DNA from: a virus | IMG/VR virus record: IMGVR_UViG_3300013137_002961 | Coordinates: 1 to 38,082 of that record | Reading direction: 5' to 3' (one strand) | Length of the DNA stretch: 38,082 bases | Part shown: in pieces, positions 9,128-16,487 of the stretch | Layout: each line of letters starts with the position of its first letter | How positions within the stretch are numbered: position 1 is the first letter of the stretch | Made by a program: the position numbers and the translations under genes | The notes under the pieces: generated by a model | Told to the model about the DNA's origin: nothing | The model's input: the letters and a program-made list of their open reading frames with translations, nothing else | The model's database searches: none

Positions 9128-9538
9128 TTAAGCTCCGAACCGGTTGACGGGCCCGGACCCGGTGATTTCATAAGCCACAGTGGCGTTTTTGTCCTTGTCC
9201 TGGCCGAACTTCTGAGATTTGACCCGGCCCCCGGCCTCGGCGTTGGCCGCCACATCCGGGGCGAAATAGACCGTGGAATTGAGATAAAACCGGATATCCT
9301 GGACCAGACCGCCAGAAATGAAGTACGTGTCCAGGGCCTGCTGAAACGGATCATCCGGCCGCACCAGGCCGGAGAAGGTCGCCTTCCAGCCCATCATGGC
9401 TACGTCGGTGCGCTCCCACCCATCGCCGAATTCCGTGTCATCGGCCTCTTTGGCGTCCATCGTCAAGTCCCACTTGCCGATGCCCCGGATGAGGTCCGCC
9501 CCCAACTTCACCGCTGCATATCTGCCGCTTTCACCCAT
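9128..9538 (-). CDS. Major tail (tube) protein
   Basis: This 136-aa protein precedes the tail chaperones. The middle shows KWDLTMDAKEADDTEFGDGW, then MMGWKATFSGLV and a segment with IRFYLN: the beta-sandwich pattern of siphovirus tail tube proteins (TP901-1/lambda gpV-like). It should polymerise into the hollow tail tube around the tape measure. No contractile sheath gene lies beside it, so the tail is probably non-contractile. Confidence 0.75.
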   Translation of the reverse strand: MGESGRYAAVKLGADLIRGIGKWDLTMDAKEADDTEFGDGWERTDVAMMGWKATFSGLVRPDDPFQQALDTYFISGGLVQDIRFYLNSTVYFAPDVAANAEAGGRVKSQKFGQDKDKNATVAYEITGSGPVNRFGA

Positions 9539-9560
9539 GATTCAATTTCCTCCCGGTAGC

Positions 9561-9577
9561 ACAGGCTTCCAGCCTGT
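9561..9577. repeat. Short dispersed palindrome (ACAGGCT type), intergenic copy
   Basis: ACAGGCT-TCC-AGCCTGT is followed by GGTCCTTTTGCTT, the same right flank as the copy at 8341. It lies between the tail tube gene and the next upstream gene. Confidence 0.75.
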
Positions 9578-9607
9578 GGTCCTTTTGCTTCCATCCCCTT
9601 ATCTGGC

Positions 9608-10102
9608 TTAGGCGTTGCCGATGAGAATAATTTCGTAGCTGCCCGCCGCCCCGGCGGAATTGGCAATCTTCAGCAGGTCCAGGATGGAGGTCACCGCGTA
9701 GCCCGCCGGATTCACCAGACAGAGAAAACTCTCCGGCGGCAGGACCACGATGTCGCTGACATCGGCCACCCAGTTGGAGAACTGCGTCGCCGCCGCCCCG
9801 CCCACGGAAATGGTCTGGGTGGCGCTTAGGTTCTTGATGATAATCGCCTTGATCTTGACGAAGTTCAGGGTAACTCCGAAGGCGTCGGTCAGCCCGCCGT
9901 ACAGGTCTAGATCCTCGGTCGCCCCGTCGCCCAGGGAGCGGATATCGTGAAACAAGATGTTCGCCTGGCCGCTGCCGGTGCCGGTGGTGAACGCCTGTTC
10001 CAGGGTGTTGCTCAGCGAATCCCTGGGGTCGGCCAGGTCCAGATCCTTGATTTTCGTGGCCATGATCGCCAGCCGAATCAACGCATTTAAACTGTCAGCC
10101 AT
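9608..10102 (-). CDS. Structural tail protein, function unknown
   Basis: This 164-aa protein lies between gp37-like and tail tube genes. Beta-rich sequence with alternating hydrophobics (FVKIKAIIIKNLSATQTISVGG, DIVVLPPESFLCLVNP, ILDLLKIANSAGAAGSYEIILIG) and few charges suggests a virion component, such as a tail terminator-linked or decoration protein. I recognise similar proteins near Mu-like head-tail junction genes but cannot name the family. ATG at 10102, four bases after the gp37-like stop, gives a compact operon. Confidence 0.6.
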   Translation of the reverse strand: MADSLNALIRLAIMATKIKDLDLADPRDSLSNTLEQAFTTGTGSGQANILFHDIRSLGDGATEDLDLYGGLTDAFGVTLNFVKIKAIIIKNLSATQTISVGGAAATQFSNWVADVSDIVVLPPESFLCLVNPAGYAVTSILDLLKIANSAGAAGSYEIILIGNA

Positions 10103-10106
10103 TGGG

Positions 10107-10532
10107 TCAGCCCTCCTGAGTTACGGTGTAGGAGGCGGCGTAAATCACCACCTCTTTGGTTATCAGCATCGCCTCGGCCTTGTTATAGGCCAGGGGGGTA
10201 AGATTGCTGTCCAGACTATGGTCTTTCAGGGCCGTGAACAGGTCATCAAGAATCCGGTAAGCCCCGGTATCGTCCCGCCGGCCCGCAGCCTCGCCCCGGA
10301 GATTGCGGCAGACCACCGTCAGGGAAAAAGTGTAGGCCAGCTCGTATTCGCCGAATGAAGCCGGCTCCCCGGGCAGTTCCTGCAGGCTCACCAGCACCGC
10401 CGGGGAGCGCAGCACCAACTCGGATATCTCCTGTTCCAGCTGTCCCTTGTAGCTGTCCACATGGGCCAGATAGGGCAGCTCCGCCCGGATCCGGGCGATG
10501 AGCAGGTCTTCAATTTGGGTAATGGTCAGCAT
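10107..10532 (-). CDS. Mu gp37-like protein (DUF1834), tail terminator candidate
   Basis: This 141-aa protein has the typical opening LTITQIEDLLIARIRAELPYL and the middle PAVLVSLQELPGE...YELAYTFSLTVVCRNLRGE of the DUF1834/gp37 family found after gpG in Mu-like phages. It probably caps the tail tube or joins it to the head. A dispersed palindrome sits just upstream at 10543-10562, separating it from the gpG-like gene. Confidence 0.75.
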   Translation of the reverse strand: MLTITQIEDLLIARIRAELPYLAHVDSYKGQLEQEISELVLRSPAVLVSLQELPGEPASFGEYELAYTFSLTVVCRNLRGEAAGRRDDTGAYRILDDLFTALKDHSLDSNLTPLAYNKAEAMLITKEVVIYAASYTVTQEG

Positions 10533-10542
10533 AATGTCGTGG

Positions 10543-10562
10543 GGCAGGCGTCCCCGCCTGCC
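10543..10562. repeat. Short dispersed palindrome (GGCAGGCG type), intergenic copy
   Basis: GGCAGGCG-TCCC-CGCCTGCC, an 8-bp perfect stem, lies between the gp37-like start and the gpG-like stop. Confidence 0.8.
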
Positions 10563-10567
10563 ATCCT

Positions 10568-11074
10568 TTATAATCTCCGGGTCAGGATGTATTCCACCAA
10601 AGTCATTTCCAGATAATTGATGTCCTCATCCTGAAACATCAGATAAGGGCGGGCCGGGATATTGACCTTTTTGCCCCGCCCCGCCTTGCCGCCGAACTGG
10701 TGGATGGCGGCATATATGACGTTGGTGCCGATGCTGATCTTCCGGGACTCGGCGGTGTAACTGATGGAACGCCGCAGCCTGGCAGTATCGGTGAGAGGCA
10801 AGCGCCCTTCCCAGGCCGATTTACCGGTCTTGGTCATCTTGCCTTTTTTGCCCCAATGGGATTTCTTTCTCAGGGACCAGGCCACTTTGGTGGAAAATCG
10901 CAGCGCCGGCCATTTCGCAGGCCGCCCCCCGGCGGCAAAATTTTTGTCGATGCTGCCCTTCATATACTCGCCGAAGTTACGGAATACGCCGGACAGGTTG
11001 GCGCCCCGCTCCTCCATCCCCTGGAGCCGGGCCAGCACATCGGCGGCAAGAATTTTGACGGCGACTCCGGACAT
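10568..11074 (-). CDS. Virion morphogenesis protein, Mu gpG-like (tail completion)
   Basis: This 168-aa basic protein has residues 35-60 (YMKGSIDKNFAAGGRP..WPALRFST) and a C-terminal half (LTDTARLRRSISY, IGTNVIYAAIHQFGG, IPARPYL) that match the phage virion morphogenesis / gpG-HK97 gp10 superfamily, which joins heads to tails. The order gp36-gpG-gp37 is that of Mu. The protein ends in a helical, hydrophobic segment. The start at 11074 follows the gp36-like stop by three bases. Confidence 0.85.
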   Translation of the reverse strand: MSGVAVKILAADVLARLQGMEERGANLSGVFRNFGEYMKGSIDKNFAAGGRPAKWPALRFSTKVAWSLRKKSHWGKKGKMTKTGKSAWEGRLPLTDTARLRRSISYTAESRKISIGTNVIYAAIHQFGGKAGRGKKVNIPARPYLMFQDEDINYLEMTLVEYILTRRL

Positions 11075-11077
11075 GCG

Positions 11078-11503
11078 CTAAAAATCCCCCATCGTGGTGC
11101 GGTTAAACACCCGCGTGGTGCTGATGACCTCCGTCACCTCCTGGGCATCCCCGGGCATCTCCACCCCCGCTGCCCCGATGATCTCAGCCTTGCCAACCCC
11201 CACCAGCTTCAGAAAAGCCACGGCGTCCTCGTATTTTTGCCGACGCACATCCGGGGCCACGGAGCGCCGGGAGTAGAGATGATAGAGGGCCATATCCACC
11301 GCCAGGGATTTCACCCGGGCCGGGGTCTCGGCGAGAGGCAACTGATACCGCACCGCCAGGTAGGAATCGATCTCGGCCGCAGCCTGGGCAATCATCTCGC
11401 TAACCACCGCCGCATCGGGCACATCCCCCGTCTCGGCCGTAATCTGGGCCAGTTCCAACTCGGGCACCAGTTTCAGCAGGTCGGCCTGGGTGCAGTAGGG
11501 CAT
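11078..11503 (-). CDS. Mu gp36-like head-tail connector protein (DUF1320)
   Basis: This 141-aa protein opens PYCTQADLLKLVPELELAQIT and continues with IDSYLAVRYQLPLAETPARVKSLAVDMALYHLYSRR, the DUF1320 signature, a helical head-completion adaptor. In Mu this gene directly follows the capsid group; here the DGR cassette is placed between the two. No odd residues. Confidence 0.85.
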   Translation of the reverse strand: MPYCTQADLLKLVPELELAQITAETGDVPDAAVVSEMIAQAAAEIDSYLAVRYQLPLAETPARVKSLAVDMALYHLYSRRSVAPDVRRQKYEDAVAFLKLVGVGKAEIIGAAGVEMPGDAQEVTEVISTTRVFNRTTMGDF

Positions 11504-11513
11504 CTTCTCCTCC

Positions 11514-11822
11514 TCAACTCAGCGTGTAATACCGCTCAATCTTCCTGACCGTGGCCAGGAAGGGAATCTCCTTGCCGTACTTTTCCAGTTGGTTGATCAG
11601 CACCGTCGAGCCGGTAAAGATCACGTGTTGGGCTTCGTCCTTTATAAATTGCACCGTCAGGCACCGGGGGGAGTTGTTTTTAAATTTGCTTTCCTTCACC
11701 CGGTAACCCGTGACCAGAATCTCCTGGTTAAGAATGCTGTCTATCTTGACCTTGTCGCCTGACAGGGGCCGGTCATCCTCGGCAAAATCGCTAAACCGCC
11801 TGGCAGGTGTTCCAGAGCTCAT
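11514..11822 (-). CDS. Unknown small protein overlapping the DGR reverse transcriptase; candidate accessory
   Basis: This 102-aa protein has its ATG at 11822, inside the last codons of the reverse transcriptase gene in another frame (32-nt overlap), so the two are probably translated together. After a charged N-terminus, residues 24-100 alternate beta-like strands (VKIDSILNQEILVTGYRV, CLTVQFIKDEAQHVIFTGS, FLATVRKIERYYTL) with a short helix (VLINQLEKYG), suggesting an OB-like small beta-barrel. It does not resemble the four-helix Avd or an HRDC domain, the known DGR helpers. Role in nucleic-acid binding or cDNA transfer is my inference from position and predicted fold. Confidence 0.7.
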   Translation of the reverse strand: MSSGTPARRFSDFAEDDRPLSGDKVKIDSILNQEILVTGYRVKESKFKNNSPRCLTVQFIKDEAQHVIFTGSTVLINQLEKYGKEIPFLATVRKIERYYTLS

Positions 11823-12801
11823 CGATCCCCAAGCTCCTCTTGAAGTTGTGGGCGTTGGCCCATTTGAGCCACCCCAGGGTGGAGGCCAGGGAGGAGCGGA
11901 ACTGCTCCAGGGTTAGTTTTCCCCGGGCCAGAAGGCCTGGCAGCTTGCCCAGCCGCGCCTTTACCCGCTTGGCGGTGCTTTTCCGCAGCAGCAGATATTT
12001 AGGAAAATGCCGGTAGCCCAGGAAATCCACCCCCCGGCTCACCGGGAAGACGTCCTCTTTGCTCAACCGCAGCCGGAGCTGCTCGGCGAGGAAGCCCCGG
12101 ATCTGGTTCAGGGCGGCGTGCAGGAACTTCTTGTCGTCGTGGAACAGGCAAAAGTCATCGCAGTAGCGCACATAACCCCTGACCCTGATGGTGTGTTTGA
12201 CAAACCGGTCCAGTTCGTTCAAATAGAGATTGCCGAACCACTGGCTGGTATAGTTGCCGATGGGGGCGTTTTTGCCACCGGGCAGGCTGTAGATGATGTT
12301 CCCCAGGAGCCACAGGGTATCCCGGCATTTGATCTTGCGCTCCACCAGGCCGAAAAGCAGGTCGTGGTCAATGGAGGGATAGAACTTGGAGATGTCGCCC
12401 TTCAGACAATACCGGTATTTTCTGACCATCTCCATTGTCCGGCGGCTGCCGGCATGGAGACCTTTGCCCTGGCGGCAGGCATAAGACTCCGGGATGAACA
12501 TGGCATCCCAGATAGGCTCGATGATGTTCATCAAGGCGTGTTGCACAATTCGGTCGGGGTAGAGAGGCAACCGGTAGATGGTCCTGGTCTTGGGCTCATG
12601 GATGACCTTCAGGCGATAAGTCGATGTGCAAAAGGTTTTGTTGACAAGGGACTTTCGCAGTTTGGCCAAATGCTCCTCCAGACCCCGCTCCACCCGTTTA
12701 ACCGCGCTCTGCCAGGATTTTCCCCGCCTGGCCTTGACAAAGGCCAGCCTGAGGTTGTCCTCGGCCATGATGCGGTTAAACAGGTTGCCGTGTCGTTTCA
12801 T
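11791..12801 (-). CDS. DGR reverse transcriptase
   Basis: This RT of the diversity-generating retroelement class, about 336 aa from ATG 12801, copies TR RNA into cDNA with errors at adenines. Visible motifs: N-terminal MKRHGNLFNRI and ARRGKSW, typical of DGR RTs; LKGDISKFYPSIDHDLL (first catalytic Asp); APIGNYTSQWFGNLYLNELD (the DGR-type SQ motif); VRYCDDFCLFHDD with YCDD holding the catalytic Asp pair; FLGYRHFP near the thumb. The frame stays open upstream to 12936 inside the TR, but the sequence before MKRHGNL is unlike RTs, so I chose the inner start. It lies 126 nt after the TR and overlaps a small gene downstream. Confidence 0.93.
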   Translation of the reverse strand: MKRHGNLFNRIMAEDNLRLAFVKARRGKSWQSAVKRVERGLEEHLAKLRKSLVNKTFCTSTYRLKVIHEPKTRTIYRLPLYPDRIVQHALMNIIEPIWDAMFIPESYACRQGKGLHAGSRRTMEMVRKYRYCLKGDISKFYPSIDHDLLFGLVERKIKCRDTLWLLGNIIYSLPGGKNAPIGNYTSQWFGNLYLNELDRFVKHTIRVRGYVRYCDDFCLFHDDKKFLHAALNQIRGFLAEQLRLRLSKEDVFPVSRGVDFLGYRHFPKYLLLRKSTAKRVKARLGKLPGLLARGKLTLEQFRSSLASTLGWLKWANAHNFKRSLGIDELWNTCQAV

Positions 12802-12926
12802 AAAATTACCCGGGGTAACTTTCGCCGGAGCTACTGATTCCCCCGGGCCTCCGTCTGGTATTTTGCTGTCCCGGCCCTCCGGGAACAACATGGCCAAAAG
12901 GTTCAGCCAGGAGTTTCGCACCCTGT

Positions 12927-13039
12927 CTCCGTGCACCTGCGAGTGCCGATATTCGCATTCGTATTCCAGCGATAGTTATTCGCATTCCGGCACCGGGACC
13001 TGCAATTCGTCCCATTATTCCAATTGCCGCCCGCCAGGA
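12927..13039 (-). repeat. DGR template repeat (TR)
   Basis: This 113-bp sequence matches 13119-13231 without gaps at an offset of 192 bp. Read on the minus strand it contains 29 adenines; 17 of them are different bases in the VR, and no other base differs. In the VR frame it would encode 10 Asn codons (AAT/AAC), the codon that adenine mutagenesis diversifies best. It is non-coding, between VR gene and RT. Confidence 0.95.
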
Positions 13040-13068
13040 GCTTCCCATTAACCTTCCAGCCAATTTGC

Positions 13069-13085
13069 CGCGCCCGCGAGGCGCG
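13069..13085. other. GC hairpin just downstream of the VR gene
   Basis: CGCGCC-CGCGA-GGCGCG, a 6-bp stem with a 5-nt loop, lies about 25 nt past the VR gene stop on the coding side. In Bordetella phage BPP-1 a hairpin/cruciform just after the VR raises target recognition; position and shape here are compatible. A weak terminator is the alternative. Confidence 0.5.
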
Positions 13086-13109
13086 TTGTCGTGTTGCCAT
13101 TTAATCGTT

Positions 13110-14585
13110 TTACCTGGGCTCCGCGCACCCGCGAGCGCCGATAAGCGCAATCGTATCCCAGCGAGAGTCAATCGCATTCCGGCACCGGGACCCGCAATAC
13201 GCCCCATTAACCCAACCGCCGCCCGCCAGGACTTGTATAAAATTGCCCTGTTTGCAAAGTAGCCCCTTATTGCCGCCAGGATCACACCAATACCAGGCCG
13301 GTTCGGTATGAGTCATGGCCAAATCCATCGTAGCATTGGCAGCCCCGGGGCTGATGTATTCCAGCTGGTTGTCTGCCCCGTCATCGTAATTTACCGCCAC
13401 CCCGTTGACGGCGGCGTTGGCATCATGTTTGATTGGGAGCAGATAGTTGGGATCATTGCTCAGAGCGTAGCAATCTTTCCCAAGAATGGTGTTGTTCACC
13501 AGGAACCGGTAGGGCAAGGTGGCGTCATAGTCAAAATACAATGGCAACCCACCCGTGGCTGCATCAGGGTCATGTTTGACTAGCAACTTATAATTGGTCC
13601 CAAAGGTGAGCACTTTATCAGCTGCGGCTGTGGCCATGTTGCAGCACAGATAAGGCGTCCCATCTACCCCAAACTTGACATAAATCGGATTGCCTCCGGG
13701 GACCGCAGCGTGGTACAAGATGGTGGTTTGCGATCCTGCCACATAGGCCACCGCGCCCCGGTCGTACCGATAGGACTGATCCCGGAGCCATTGCCATAGA
13801 GTCCCACAGCAGTCCTCGCAGCCAATATTACTAATCATGCGGCGGCTGGACGTGTCTACATGTCCTCCCGTGGTAACGGGGTCGGCCGATCCAAAGATAT
13901 TAGTTTTCTGATTGCTGCCCTCGGCAATGGCGGCAAACTCGTCGTCGCTTAACAGCCGTTTTTTCACCGCCGCCAGGTCGTCAATAAAATCTATCCAGGT
14001 GCGGATATCGGTGATGGTCGCCCCATAAACACTGGCCGAGGTAGCCCCGGTAGAGGATTGTAGGTAGATGTCCACCCACACCCGGGCCGACTCCGACCAT
14101 ACCATCCCCTCAGGTTCGCACCAGGGGCGGTGGTTGAGGCACCAGACCGAAGCCGGGAGAATGGCCTTGACCGCAAAGCCTGTCAGCGTATGCCCGGCAA
14201 TTGTGCCCGCAGCCACGCACAGACTATGAAACCCGCCAGTTTTGCGGGAGTTGTTGGCGGTAGCTCCAAAACCGCCGCCTGGAAAAGTGGAGTTGATGCT
14301 GACCAGGATTGGTTGTGTTTTCCCGGCCGGCACGAAGTCCAGCCCATAGATGTAATAATCTTTCCCTGCCTCGATGACCCCGGTGTCCAGATAATCGGCC
14401 ACGGCAAAGGTGGTGTCCACATCCCAGCGCAACATCGTATGACGGCTACCGTTGATAATTTTGACCATCGTTCCCTCTTTGATGGTCAACTGCGTTTGAG
14501 AGGCCGCCACCAGGAAAGGAGTGTGGAGGGTGGAAATGTCAGGCAAATAGCGGGCGTAACGTCCCAAGCCAGCCTTATTTAACAT
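13110..14585 (-). CDS. DGR-diversified protein with C-type-lectin-like C-terminus
   Basis: This is a 491-aa target gene. Its 3' end holds the VR, covering residues 452-489, so variation is confined to the C-terminal surface. The region before it (AWYWCDPGGNKGLLCKQGNF, then VLAGGGWVNG, RCRNA and IGARGCAE) fits the formylglycine-enzyme-like C-type lectin fold used by Mtd and TvpA. Residues 1-400 have LVAASQTQLTIKEGTMVKI and many beta segments, probably for virion attachment. The start overlaps the previous gene by 11 nt. It sits between capsid and head-completion genes rather than with the tail spike, so the displayed protein may decorate the head or neck, or act at the tip after assembly. Stop TAA lies seven bases past the VR. 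Confidence 0.9.
   Translation of the reverse strand: MLNKAGLGRYARYLPDISTLHTPFLVAASQTQLTIKEGTMVKIINGSRHTMLRWDVDTTFAVADYLDTGVIEAGKDYYIYGLDFVPAGKTQPILVSINSTFPGGGFGATANNSRKTGGFHSLCVAAGTIAGHTLTGFAVKAILPASVWCLNHRPWCEPEGMVWSESARVWVDIYLQSSTGATSASVYGATITDIRTWIDFIDDLAAVKKRLLSDDEFAAIAEGSNQKTNIFGSADPVTTGGHVDTSSRRMISNIGCEDCCGTLWQWLRDQSYRYDRGAVAYVAGSQTTILYHAAVPGGNPIYVKFGVDGTPYLCCNMATAAADKVLTFGTNYKLLVKHDPDAATGGLPLYFDYDATLPYRFLVNNTILGKDCYALSNDPNYLLPIKHDANAAVNGVAVNYDDGADNQLEYISPGAANATMDLAMTHTEPAWYWCDPGGNKGLLCKQGNFIQVLAGGGWVNGAYCGSRCRNAIDSRWDTIALIGARGCAEPR
13119..13231 (-). repeat. DGR variable repeat (VR)
   Basis: Gap-free 113-bp partner of the TR. The 17 substitutions change 14 codons, for example AAT to GGT, GTT, TAT, ATT, GAT and CTT, and ACG to GCG. 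Constant codons include those for Trp, Cys and Gly of the lectin core (RCRNA, RW, IG). The 3' edge is GC-rich, as expected of the initiation-of-homology segment. Confidence 0.95.
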
Positions 14586-14913
14586 GCTCCACCTCCTCCA
14601 GCTCCGGGATGATTGTTTGCTCCGGTATAGCGACCAATGCTTTCAGCCCCAGGCGGATAAAACACGCGGTAGGGTCTTCCCGCAGCTCCATCTGGTAGCA
14701 CTTCAGTTTGCCGTCAACTTCCGCCTCCACCACCTTTTGGGTCGGGCTCGTAATTCCAGGCTTGCCGTCCGTGATCACCTTAGTTACCACCCACACCATC
14801 CGGGCCTCTTCCAGCTTCTTCATCTCTGCCTTGGCCTGGTCAGCGTATTTAGGCATGCCCAGGAGGTTCTCCATGTCCTGTTTGGTACCTATGGCCTTAG
14901 GAAATCCTCGCAT
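14575..14913 (-). CDS. Unknown protein upstream of DGR target
   Basis: This 112-aa soluble, charged protein has an N-terminal MRGFPKAIGTKQDMENLLGM and a helical middle (YADQAKAEMKKLEEARMVWV), then beta-like segments (GKLKCYQMELREDPTACFIRLGL). The ends abut its neighbours: 9 bases after the upstream stop, and an 11-nt overlap with the DGR target. Possibly a chaperone or attachment partner for the target, inferred only from coupling. I recognise no family. Confidence 0.6.
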   Translation of the reverse strand: MRGFPKAIGTKQDMENLLGMPKYADQAKAEMKKLEEARMVWVVTKVITDGKPGITSPTQKVVEAEVDGKLKCYQMELREDPTACFIRLGLKALVAIPEQTIIPELEEVEHVK

Positions 14914-14922
14914 TTCAGCCCC

Positions 14923-15240
14923 CTAAAAATAAACCTGGTAGCGCAAGGTGGCGTCCACCGCCCCGGTGCGGATAGCCCGGAAATTTTTGGCTCCGTCTGG
15001 GCCGGGCACAATAAATTCGTCGCCGTCCATCCGCAGCACCCCGGAATCAGCCGTAGGGGATCCGCCGTTTTCCCGGTACCGGAAATCGCCGCCCTCCACG
15101 TTCACCGTTACCAACTTGGGGGGCAGGCCGTTCCAGTCCAGCTTGTTGGCGTCGAAACCCACCCCCCCGGGGGTATCGTCCACGGTCAGGTCGCCGTAGT
15201 ACCGGCACGTCAGGCCCGTTAAAAACAGTGCAGCATCCAT
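14923..15240 (-). CDS. Small structural-type protein, unknown
   Basis: This 105-aa beta-rich protein (GLTCRYYGDLTVDDTPGG, VTVNVEGGDFRYREN, GVLRMDGDEFIVPGP) lies among capsid genes. Asp- and Gly-rich turns suggest a virion decoration or minor structural subunit. Function inferred from position only. ATG at 15240 is preceded by AGGAGAGCTT. Confidence 0.55.
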   Translation of the reverse strand: MDAALFLTGLTCRYYGDLTVDDTPGGVGFDANKLDWNGLPPKLVTVNVEGGDFRYRENGGSPTADSGVLRMDGDEFIVPGPDGAKNFRAIRTGAVDATLRYQVYF

Positions 15241-15258
15241 AAGCTCTCCTGGAGGCGT

Positions 15259-15289
15259 GAGCCTAAGCGCTCGGAGGACGCTCAGGCTC
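15259..15289. terminator. Hairpin between late genes, possible attenuator
   Basis: GAGCCT-a-AGCG, a 9-nt loop, then CGCT-c-AGGCTC: 10 pairs with one mismatch, in the 54-bp gap between two coding regions. It lacks a clear T-tract on the minus strand, so it may be an attenuator, an mRNA stability element or a dispersed repeat. Confidence 0.4.
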
Positions 15290-15294
15290 AGACC

Positions 15295-15516
15295 TTACTT
15301 CTTGCCGGTCTTGACGTTTTTGGCTTCCGGTTTGGCCTCCGGAGCGGGCTCCGGTGTGGCACCCTGGATAAACCCCTCCAGCGCCGCATAAAGTGCCGCA
15401 GCCCGGATTATCTCCAGTTCGGTGGGCTGGAAGCCCGGCTTAACCTGGTTCAGGTCAAATTCCAGGGCCTCCATGCGGCCGATGCGCCGGTTGATAATTT
15501 CACCCGAGGTCAGCAT
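15295..15516 (-). CDS. Small protein after major capsid, Mu gp35-like position
   Basis: This 73-aa protein starts by TAATG overlap with the capsid stop, so translation is coupled. The sequence has LTSGEIINRRIGRMEALEFDL, a helical ELEIIRAAALYAALEGFI and a Pro/Glu/Lys-rich tail ending in KTGKK. Mu has small genes of unknown role at this place. No motif identified. Confidence 0.55.
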   Translation of the reverse strand: MLTSGEIINRRIGRMEALEFDLNQVKPGFQPTELEIIRAAALYAALEGFIQGATPEPAPEAKPEAKNVKTGKK

Positions 15517-16415
15517 TACGCCAACTCCGGGACCACCAGCAATTCGGCACTGCCCTGCCAGACGTTGGACTTAGAGCCACCAGCAGTGCTGTCCCCGATC
15601 ACGAACTGGGCGTTGAGCAACTCCCGTGCCGAGGCCTCCAGGGAGGGCGGCACCACCAGCAGGTTAGGCTTGATCCCCAGTTTGCGGCCGTCGGCGTTCT
15701 CCAAGCCCATCATGGCGGCCCGGGCAGTGGAGTAGTAGGCCGGGGTGAAGGCCTGGGTGGATTTATAGGCAAGTTGCCACATGCCGTAGGCCGCAGCATA
15801 GCGGCAGTCCACCCCAAAGAGGAACTGCCGGCGCATGAAGACCTCGGGGTCGGTATCTTGGAACATGGTGACCAACTGCACGGCCTTGCGCAACTGGAAG
15901 ATGAAGGGCTTGATGGGCCGGGAGGTGTCCATGAGATACCAGGAGGTGGAGGCCCCGGCGTCGTAATTACTCTGGGTGCTGGCGCCCTTGGGGTGGTCGG
16001 TGGCGAAGAAGTAGGAGCCGTCGTAGCAGTCCGCGGCCCCGCCGCCGTTGATGAGGTCGGCGAAGAGCTGGTTGGGGTGAAACTTGGCCTCCTGAGCCAA
16101 GGCGGAGACGATGGGGTTGTAGACCCCCAGCTGGTCGTCTTCGATGTCGTTCCGGTCCACCCCGACGGTGGCCTCATAGTCCTTGTTGGTCACGATCCAT
16201 TCTTTGCCTTCCAGGGACTTGATCACGCGCTCATCGATCCACTCCCTCAGTCCCGGAAAATCCAGGAGAAACTTGTAGTCGATGGACCGCCCCGAGGAGG
16301 GTACCGTCATGGCCAGACGCTGATACCACGGGTCCGCCGCCCCCTGAAAGGCGGCGTTAAACACCGTGGACAGGCCCACATAGGTTTCTGCTAAAGTCGC
16401 TTGATTAATGATCAT
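15516..16415 (-). CDS. Major capsid protein, Mu gpT-like
   Basis: This 299-aa protein opens MIINQATLAETYVGLSTVF and contains FPGLREWIDERVIKSLEG, VGVDRNDIEDDQLGVYNPI and FFATDHPKG, features of Mu major head subunit T (HK97 fold). C-terminal KPNLLVVPPSLEASARELL and VVPELA fit as well. It builds the icosahedral shell and is usually cleaved or assembled with the I protease/scaffold encoded two genes upstream. It follows an intergenic stretch containing a dispersed palindrome. Confidence 0.93.
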   Translation of the reverse strand: MIINQATLAETYVGLSTVFNAAFQGAADPWYQRLAMTVPSSGRSIDYKFLLDFPGLREWIDERVIKSLEGKEWIVTNKDYEATVGVDRNDIEDDQLGVYNPIVSALAQEAKFHPNQLFADLINGGGAADCYDGSYFFATDHPKGASTQSNYDAGASTSWYLMDTSRPIKPFIFQLRKAVQLVTMFQDTDPEVFMRRQFLFGVDCRYAAAYGMWQLAYKSTQAFTPAYYSTARAAMMGLENADGRKLGIKPNLLVVPPSLEASARELLNAQFVIGDSTAGGSKSNVWQGSAELLVVPELA

Positions 16416-16454
16416 GGGTCATTCTCCCTTATTGTAGGGCAGGCGCCCCCGTGG

Positions 16455-16474
16455 GGCGGGCGTCCCCGCCCGCC
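16455..16474. repeat. Short dispersed palindrome (GGCGGGCG type), intergenic copy
   Basis: GGCGGGCG-TCCC-CGCCCGCC follows a GTAGGGCAGGCGCCCCC half copy, in the gap between the capsid gene and the decoration gene. Flank GTCCTTATAGCTTC resembles those of the copies at 8341 and 18102. Confidence 0.8.
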
Positions 16475-16487
16475 GTCCTTATAGCTT

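Noticed and set aside
12903-13100. Asn-rich 65-codon frame over the TR
   Set aside because: It is the TR read in VR frame; the Asn codons reflect template adenines, so it is not a coding region.
12806-13285. 159-codon open frame running across both TR and VR
   Set aside because: It lies in another frame than the target gene and its two halves are just the translated repeats (MGRIAGPGAGM twice). It is a shadow of the TR/VR duplication, not a gene.
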